Shown: positions 59,330 through 64,000 of the stretch, one piece after another
Layout: every line of letters starts with the position of its first letter
How positions within the stretch are numbered: the stretch's first letter is position 1
Assembly: GCF_016865485.1 (NCBI RefSeq)
Contig: NZ_AP024452.1
Coordinates: 372,001 to 436,000 of the forward strand
Direction: 5' to 3'
From: Luteitalea sp. TBR-22
Lineage (GTDB): Bacteria; Acidobacteriota; Vicinamibacteria; Vicinamibacterales; Vicinamibacteraceae
Length of the DNA: 64,000 nt
The notes under the pieces: generated by a model
What the model saw: the letters and a program-made list of their open reading frames with translations, nothing else
Databases searched by the model: none
What the model was told of the DNA's origin: nothing
Translations under genes and position numbers: made by a program

Positions 59330-61654
59330 CCATCGACCCGTCCGGCGCCGCGACTCGACGTCGGGGATGGGCAGGTGGAACGTGAAGGTCGCGCCACCCT
59401 CGCGGTTCTGCTCGGCATGGATGGTGCCGCCGTGCGCCTCGATGATCGTCCGGCTGATCGACAGCCCGACGCCGGTGCCCGACGGCTTGGTCGTGTACGA
59501 CAGCGAGAAGAGCCGAGTCCTGTCGACGTGGGCCAGGCCGATCCCCGTATCCCGCACCGCGACCCGGACCTCGCCCGGAGGGGCATGCCAGGTGATGATC
59601 GCGAGCCGACGTCGGGCCGGCGGGAGGCCCTCGAGGGCATCGGCGGCATTGGCCACCAGGTTCAGCAGCACCTGCTGCAGTTCGATCGCATCTCCCTCGA
59701 CGGGCGGCAGGTCCGGCTGCAGCGTCAGCGAGATGGCCACCTGTGCGGCGGCGAGCCGCCCGTTGGCCAGGACCATCGCGTCGCCGACGACGGCGTTGAG
59801 ATCGACGAGGTCGCGGCTGACCGTGTGCGTGCTGAACAACGCGCGGTTCCGCTCGATCACCGCATCGGCGTGCCTGCCGGCATCGAGCACCGACGCCAGG
59901 GCCTCGTGCGCGTCGTCGATCGCCCCCTGCGCCAGGAAGCGCCCCGCGGCGGCCGCGCTGGAGATGATGGCGGTCAGTGGCTGCCGCACCTCGTGGGCAA
60001 TCGAGGCCGCGAACGCGCCGAGTGCCGAGATGCGTGACACCCGCGAGAGCTCCGCCTGCAGGCGCTGGACGTGCGCCTCGCTCTCCTTGCGCGCCGTGAT
60101 GTCGGTGTTGGTGCCGATGATGCGCTCCGGGCGGCCGGCCTCGCCCACGGCGCTGCCGCGCATCAGGAACCATCGCTGTGACCCGTCGCGATGCCGAAGG
60201 CGGTGCTCGATCTCGAGTGCCGGCGCCCTGCCCTCGACGACGTCGCGGCTGCGGGATCGCACACGCGGCAGGTCGTCGGCGTGGATGAAGCGCATCCACT
60301 CCTCGACCGTCGTCCGGAGTCCCTCGGGGCCGTAGCCCAGCGCCGTCGCGAGGCCGCCGTCCACGTACAACTGCCCGGTCGCGACGTCCAGATCCCACAC
60401 GCCCACGCCGCCAGCCGACGTCGCCAGCGCGTAGCGTTCCTCGCTGCGCCGCAACGCCGATTCGGCCCGTCGCCGGCGGTTGCGATGCACCAGCAGTCCG
60501 GCGATGGTCGCCATCTGGACCGTGACGAGCGTCGCGGTGCCGACGATCGGCCAGCGATAGCGTTCCCAGGCCGTCGGCTCGCGGAAGCGCACCACGGCGC
60601 CCTCCGGCAGGCTCGACTCCGCGATGCGCCAGCGCTGCAGCTGCCGCCAGTCGAACAGCGGCACGAAGCCGAGGCGCTCGATCGGGATGGTCTCGACCCG
60701 CGTGCCATCGAGCACCCGGGTCATCATGCGGGCGATCTGCGGGCCGGCGCCGCGGTAGGGCCGCACGACTCCCCCGACCAGGCCGAGGCCGACGTGACTC
60801 TCGAGGACGCCGTAGACAGGGACGGGCGAGGCATCGGCAATCAACCGGCCGATCTGCTCTGGTGTCAGGAACGGCCCTGGCGAGTCCTGCCGGTACTCGA
60901 CGAGAAGAATCAGGCCGTCGCGCGGCACCCGGCGCACCGCGGCGATGAGATCGGGCACCGACAGGTCGGCCAGGTAGCTGATCTGCACGCGGTCGGCCAT
61001 CGGCTCGAGCGCCGGACGCACCATGTTGACGTAGCGACCGTCCATGGCGCCCACCAGCACGTACACGCGCCGGGTCTCGGGATGCAGCCGGAGCGCCAGC
61101 TCGAGGCTCTCGCGAAAACCGCCGCCGATGTCGACGCCGCTGATGCCGCCGCCGCGGCGTCGCTCCTCGTCGGGTGGCGCACCGACGCCCGAGAAGAGAA
61201 TCGGCGTCCCCGGGAAGAGGTCGTCTCGATGACGCAGGACGAACTCGCGCGCCGGCGTGCCGTTGGCGAGCACGACGTCGATCCGACGTCCCTTGTACTT
61301 GCGGCGAATCGAGTCACGCAGGGCTTCGGAGGCATCGTGGCTGCCGAGCCGGAAGACGGTCAGGTACTCCTGGAAGTAGTCGACACCGAGATCGGGACGC
61401 TGACCGAGGGCGTCGCGGATCGCGGCATCGAACATCTCGTTGCCGAGGCCGCCTTCGGTGTGGATGTGGATGGCGACGACGGTTCGGGGGGTCGTGGGCG
61501 GTTCCGAAGGCTGAGCTTCTGCACGCTCCACGACCGTGGCTGCCACCAGGAAGACGGCAGTCAACGCCGCCGTGGCGAGGCCGAGACCGCCCGCCTCGTG
61601 ACGTGGAGACGTCGCCCGTCCTGCGCGCGTCCTAGGCCGAGAACGCCACATCAT
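59246..61654 (-). CDS. Sensor histidine kinase with ABC substrate-binding-protein-like sensor
   Basis: An 802-aa protein from ATG at 61654, whose start codon overlaps that of the divergent regulator. After a signal/anchor (LGLATAALTAVFLVAATVV) the extracytoplasmic domain (about residues 60-300) resembles the ABC substrate-binding fold of PF04392 (VVLANGTPAREFVLR, GTPILFSGV, YVLVGAMDGRYV). A helix at about 395-415 leads to a PAS domain (YALATSAGGVGVWDLDVATGQLY), then H-box IA-H554-EVRQPLTAI and ATPase motifs NLVANAADAL, RDTGIGLA and SGTGVGLSISRTI. It likely senses a small molecule in the periplasm and phosphorylates the FixJ-type regulator. Confidence 0.9.
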   Translation of the reverse strand: MMWRSRPRTRAGRATSPRHEAGGLGLATAALTAVFLVAATVVERAEAQPSEPPTTPRTVVAIHIHTEGGLGNEMFDAAIRDALGQRPDLGVDYFQEYLTVFRLGSHDASEALRDSIRRKYKGRRIDVVLANGTPAREFVLRHRDDLFPGTPILFSGVGAPPDEERRRGGGISGVDIGGGFRESLELALRLHPETRRVYVLVGAMDGRYVNMVRPALEPMADRVQISYLADLSVPDLIAAVRRVPRDGLILLVEYRQDSPGPFLTPEQIGRLIADASPVPVYGVLESHVGLGLVGGVVRPYRGAGPQIARMMTRVLDGTRVETIPIERLGFVPLFDWRQLQRWRIAESSLPEGAVVRFREPTAWERYRWPIVGTATLVTVQMATIAGLLVHRNRRRRAESALRRSEERYALATSAGGVGVWDLDVATGQLYVDGGLATALGYGPEGLRTTVEEWMRFIHADDLPRVRSRSRDVVEGRAPALEIEHRLRHRDGSQRWFLMRGSAVGEAGRPERIIGTNTDITARKESEAHVQRLQAELSRVSRISALGAFAASIAHEVRQPLTAIISSAAAAGRFLAQGAIDDAHEALASVLDAGRHADAVIERNRALFSTHTVSRDLVDLNAVVGDAMVLANGRLAAAQVAISLTLQPDLPPVEGDAIELQQVLLNLVANAADALEGLPPARRRLAIITWHAPPGEVRVAVRDTGIGLAHVDRTRLFSLSYTTKPSGTGVGLSISRTIIEAHGGTIHAEQNREGGATFTFHLPIPDVESRRRTGRWSETDHEVAVEHGAAGADHQGQRERADR

Positions 61655-62252
61655 GCCTCGAGACCTGCACGTGTTCGTCGTGGACGACGACCCTCGTGTG
61701 GTGGGATCGATCCAGTTGCTGCTGAGGTCCCACGGGTACGTGTCCGAAGGATTCGTAACGGCTGAGCCGCTGCTGACGAGGACATGCGACGTCCCGGCCT
61801 GCGTGCTGCTGGACCTGTGGCTCGGCGAGCGGAACGGGCTCGAGGTGCAGGACGACCTCAGGCGCCGTGGGTTCACGCAGCCCATCATCTTCCTCAGTGG
61901 ACAGGGAGACGTGCCTTCCGCTGCACGCGCGATGCGGGAAGGCGCCCTCGACTTCCTCGTCAAGCCGGTCGACGAGAAGGAACTGCTCGACGCGCTGGCG
62001 CGCGCCACCGACGTGGCGCATGCGCAGCAGGCGACGCATCACGCACGACGTGAGGCCGCCGGACGACTTGCCCGCCTGACGACGCGCGAGCGCGAGGTGT
62101 GCGACCTCATCGCCCGTGGATTGCTGAACAAGCAGATTGCCTACGAACTGCGGTCGAGCGAGAACACCATCAAGGTCCACCGTGCCCGCGTCATGCGCAA
62201 GCTCCAGGTCGACTCGGTTGCCGCACTGGTGCGTCTGGTGTCGATGCAGTGA
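61653..62252 (+). CDS. FixJ/NarL-type response regulator
   Basis: A 199-aa regulator from ATG at 61653. The receiver has VFVVDDDPRV, phospho-acceptor Asp54 in LLDLWLGE, Ser in FLSGQGDV and Lys in FLVKPVD. The C-terminal LuxR-type helix-turn-helix (about residues 138-199) shows LTTREREVCDLIARGLLNKQIAYELRSSENTIKVHRARVMRKL. Partner of the divergent kinase. It is the best candidate to bind the three-copy motif of this island. Confidence 0.94.
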   Translation: MPRDLHVFVVDDDPRVVGSIQLLLRSHGYVSEGFVTAEPLLTRTCDVPACVLLDLWLGERNGLEVQDDLRRRGFTQPIIFLSGQGDVPSAARAMREGALDFLVKPVDEKELLDALARATDVAHAQQATHHARREAAGRLARLTTREREVCDLIARGLLNKQIAYELRSSENTIKVHRARVMRKLQVDSVAALVRLVSMQ

Positions 62253-62300
62253 ACCCCCGGCTGCTGACGCTGGCTCGACTGCTCCTCAGTGTCCCACAGG

Positions 62301-62618
62301 TCATCCGCGTGATGTCGCCGACGCGATCGCACGGATGAGCTCGCCTTCGTCGACAGGTTTGCGCACCAGCGCATGACCGGCGCGACGTGCCGCCTGCAGT
62401 ACCTCGATCTCCGCGCGCCCGGTGATGAAGACCACGGGGAGGGACATCGATCGCGCGGCAAGATCCGCGACCAGATCGAGGCCGCTCCGGCCCGGCAGCG
62501 TCAGGTCGACGATCGCGCAATCGGCCACCGTGGGCGCCGCAAGGCAGGCTTCTGCCGACGGGAACGCGTGCACGTCGTGCCCGTGTGACCGCAGCAGCAT
62601 TGCCACCGCACGCCGCAC
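62301..62618 (-). CDS. Single-domain response-regulator receiver; true start probably upstream at a non-standard codon
   Basis: From GTG at 62618 it has 105 aa and would lack the first strand. Just upstream in frame the sequence reads LTLLLVDDDPH, the missing strand with its acidic pocket, reaching a CTG at 62651. No ATG, GTG or TTG occurs in frame between there and an upstream stop. The rest is a normal receiver: CAIVDLTLPGRSG with the phospho-acceptor Asp, VVFITGR and LVRKPVDE. No output domain. It may tune phosphate flow from the neighbouring kinase. The start is unresolved. Confidence 0.72.
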   Translation of the reverse strand: MRRAVAMLLRSHGHDVHAFPSAEACLAAPTVADCAIVDLTLPGRSGLDLVADLAARSMSLPVVFITGRAEIEVLQAARRAGHALVRKPVDEGELIRAIASATSRG

Positions 62619-62719
62619 GTGCGGATCGTCGTCGACGAGGAGGAGAGTCAGCTGCGGCCCCCGGGGGCGCCCTCGATGTGCGCGCGGTCCACCGTATCCA
62701 CCTGCCCTTCGTCGGGGCG

Positions 62720-62768
62720 AGTAATCACAAGAGGCGACTGGTCAGGAGCGCGCCCAATCCGTAACGTT
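62720..62768 (+). promoter_or_regulatory. Regulon motif copy 3 with -10-like element
   Basis: AGTAATCACAAGAGGCGACT (62720-62739) differs from copy 1 at one base. TAACGTT at 62762 starts 41 bases after the motif's first G. It lies between the minus-strand receiver gene and the HdeD gene and points to the latter with a leader of about 65 nt. Confidence 0.65.
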
Positions 62769-62838
62769 CGGCCGTCATCCTCGGCCTGCCACGGCGGTCG
62801 TCCGAGGAGACGGTACGCGCTGACACGGGAGGCGTCAA

Positions 62839-63423
62839 ATGCTGGCCAACATCCTGTCCCGATACTGGTGGGCGACCCTGCTGCGTGGCGCCCTGTGGAT
62901 CCTCTTCGGCGGGCTCGTGCTCGCCCAGCCGGGGCTCTCACTGGTGGCGCTCGCGATCACGTTCGGCACGCTCACGCTCGCCGACGGCATCGTCTCCGTC
63001 GTGACCGCAGTCGGTGGGCGGAAGACCTACGAGAACTGGTGGCTGCTGCTGCTCACCGGCATCACCGGCATCGTGGTCGGCCTGCTCAGCCTGGCCAGTC
63101 CCGGCCTGACCGCGCTGGGATTGCTGCTGTACATCGCGGTGTGGAGCGTTGCCACCGGCCTGCTCACGGTCGCCGCTGCCATCCACCTGCGCCGGGAGAT
63201 CGAAGGGGAGGGCTGGCTGGCCCTTGCCGGCGTCGCCTCGGTCCTGTTCGGCATCCTCGTCGCGGTCCGCCCGGGAGCGGGTGCGCTCGCGGTGCTCACC
63301 CTCATCGGCACGTACGCGATCGTCATGGGTGTCGCGCTCATCGCGCTGGCCCTCCGCGCCCGCGCGTTCGTCGGGCGCGTCAAGACCGCGGCCCGCGACG
63401 TCGTGTCGGCGGGAGCGCGGTGA
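62839..63423 (+). CDS. HdeD family membrane protein
   Basis: A 194-aa protein from ATG at 62839 with six hydrophobic helices and the HdeD pattern: [75 protein letters not shown] and [40 protein letters not shown]. HdeD is an inner-membrane protein linked to acid resistance in Escherichia coli; its role elsewhere is unclear. It precedes the GH1 gene by one base and shares its promoter. Confidence 0.9.
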   Translation: MLANILSRYWWATLLRGALWILFGGLVLAQPGLSLVALAITFGTLTLADGIVSVVTAVGGRKTYENWWLLLLTGITGIVVGLLSLASPGLTALGLLLYIAVWSVATGLLTVAAAIHLRREIEGEGWLALAGVASVLFGILVAVRPGAGALAVLTLIGTYAIVMGVALIALALRARAFVGRVKTAARDVVSAGAR

Positions 63424-63424
63424 C

Positions 63425-64000
63425 ATGGCCGGGCAACGCGTGTCTCGCCGGACGTTGCTCACCGCCGGGTCGACCAGCGGGCTCGGGATGGCGCTGTCTG
63501 CCGCGGGCTGTCGCGAGGCGCCGGCGCCGCTGAGCCCGGCAGCGTCGATCGAGGGCCCGCGTCGCTTCCCCACTGGCTTCCTGTGGGGGACGGCCACGGC
63601 CGCCTACCAGGTCGAGGGCGCGTGGAACGTCGACGGCAAGGGCGAATCGATCTGGGACCGCTACGTGCACACCCCCGGCAAGATCAAGCACGGGGACACG
63701 GGCGACGTCGCGCTCGACCACTATCATCGTTGGGCCGAGGACGTGCGCCTGATGCAGGACCTCGGCGCGACCGCGTACCGCTTCTCGGTGTCGTGGCCCC
63801 GGATCTTCCCCAATGGCACGGGCGCTCCCAACGCGCGGGGACTGGCGTTCTACGACCGGCTCGTCGACGCGCTGCTGGGCAGTGGTCTGCAGCCATTCCT
63901 CACCTGCTATCACTGGGATCTGCCGCAAGCGCTGCAGGAGCGCGGCGGCTGGGAGTCGCGCGACACCGCGCAGGCACTGGCCGACTACGCCGGCTACCTC
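63425..64000 (+). CDS. GH1 family beta-glucosidase, 5' part
   Basis: Open from ATG at 63425 to the window end (192 codons). The N-terminus carries a twin-arginine signal (SRRTLLTAG) with a lipobox-like SAAGC, implying export and perhaps lipid anchoring. GH1 motifs follow: [21 protein letters not shown] (the N-terminal GH1 signature), [42 protein letters not shown] and [12 protein letters not shown]. The catalytic Glu residues (NEP and ENG motifs) would lie beyond the edge. Exported GH1 enzymes release glucose from beta-glucosides. Confidence 0.92.
   Translation, partial: MAGQRVSRRTLLTAGSTSGLGMALSAAGCREAPAPLSPAASIEGPRRFPTGFLWGTATAAYQVEGAWNVDGKGESIWDRYVHTPGKIKHGDTGDVALDHYHRWAEDVRLMQDLGATAYRFSVSWPRIFPNGTGAPNARGLAFYDRLVDALLGSGLQPFLTCYHWDLPQALQERGGWESRDTAQALADYAGYL

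Noticed and set aside
62648-62941. 97-aa minus-strand frame across the third regulon motif
   Set aside because: Arg/Gly-rich, overlaps the HdeD start antisense and has no homology. Its TGA overlap with CTG at 62651 is noted but not enough to call a gene.

Overview
The window is 64 kb of very GC-rich bacterial chromosome. Oar-type TonB receptors with an N-terminal carboxypeptidase-regulatory domain, a complete Alternative Complex III plus caa3 oxidase operon, a DUF6797 cytochrome, and winged-helix/TPR signalling proteins together suggest an Acidobacteriota soil bacterium, probably class Vicinamibacteria. That assignment is an inference from gene content. I saw no rRNA, tRNA, CRISPR array, prophage or IS transposase.

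Layout. 1-1474: 3' end of a PP2C phosphatase, an exported unknown protein and a DUF192 protein. 1610-8253: a dipeptidyl peptidase IV, a DUF6797/cytochrome c protein and a sulfatase. 8361-8996 (minus): a protein disulfide oxidoreductase whose second active site reads U-P-H-C across an in-frame UGA followed by a good bacterial SECIS hairpin, so it is very probably a selenoprotein. 9090-11627: an SDR oxidoreductase, an ArsS-type radical SAM enzyme and a DUF2461 protein. 11749-24959: a respiratory operon (actABCDEF, a small membrane protein, SCO, ctaCDEF) behind a strong promoter with a Rex/CRP-like operator, closed by a double hairpin. 25119-28443: a three-gene redox signalling module (receiver-TrxR fusion, cNMP-binding histidine kinase, UBP zinc finger). 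28519-29742 (minus): a TIGR00300 (LOR/SDH) protein. 29869-36569: a TonB receptor, a membrane-bound regulator with TPRs and a secreted protein. 36859-39632: a Tat-exported beta-propeller, a secreted protein and a PaaI thioesterase. 39815-44116 (minus): a MacAB-like ABC exporter operon. 44269-45505: free methionine sulfoxide reductase and YceI. 45633-49652 (minus): an exported unknown, a BamA/TamA-like barrel and an AI-2E-family permease. 49770-63423: a catabolic and signalling island (unknown exported protein, TonB receptor, amidohydrolase, DcaP-like porin, glutaminase, DUF3011 porin, a kinase with a substrate-binding-protein-like sensor, a FixJ-type regulator, a receiver protein, an HdeD protein). 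63425-64000: start of a GH1 glycosidase cut by the window edge.

Non-coding signals. (1) A SECIS hairpin with a GGU apical loop 17 nt after the UGA. (2) A new three-copy promoter motif (AGTAATCACAAGAGGTGACT, then TAACGTC 41-42 bp from its G) in front of the three transcription units of the last island, which looks like one regulon, plausibly of the two-component system encoded between its members. (3) Heptameric simple repeats between genes; at convergent junctions each gene end carries its own sense copy, with a different word at each junction. (4) An octameric TAGAAGAG repeat element just 3' of four stop codons. (5) REP-like palindromes, one of them inside the signal-peptide coding region of actE.
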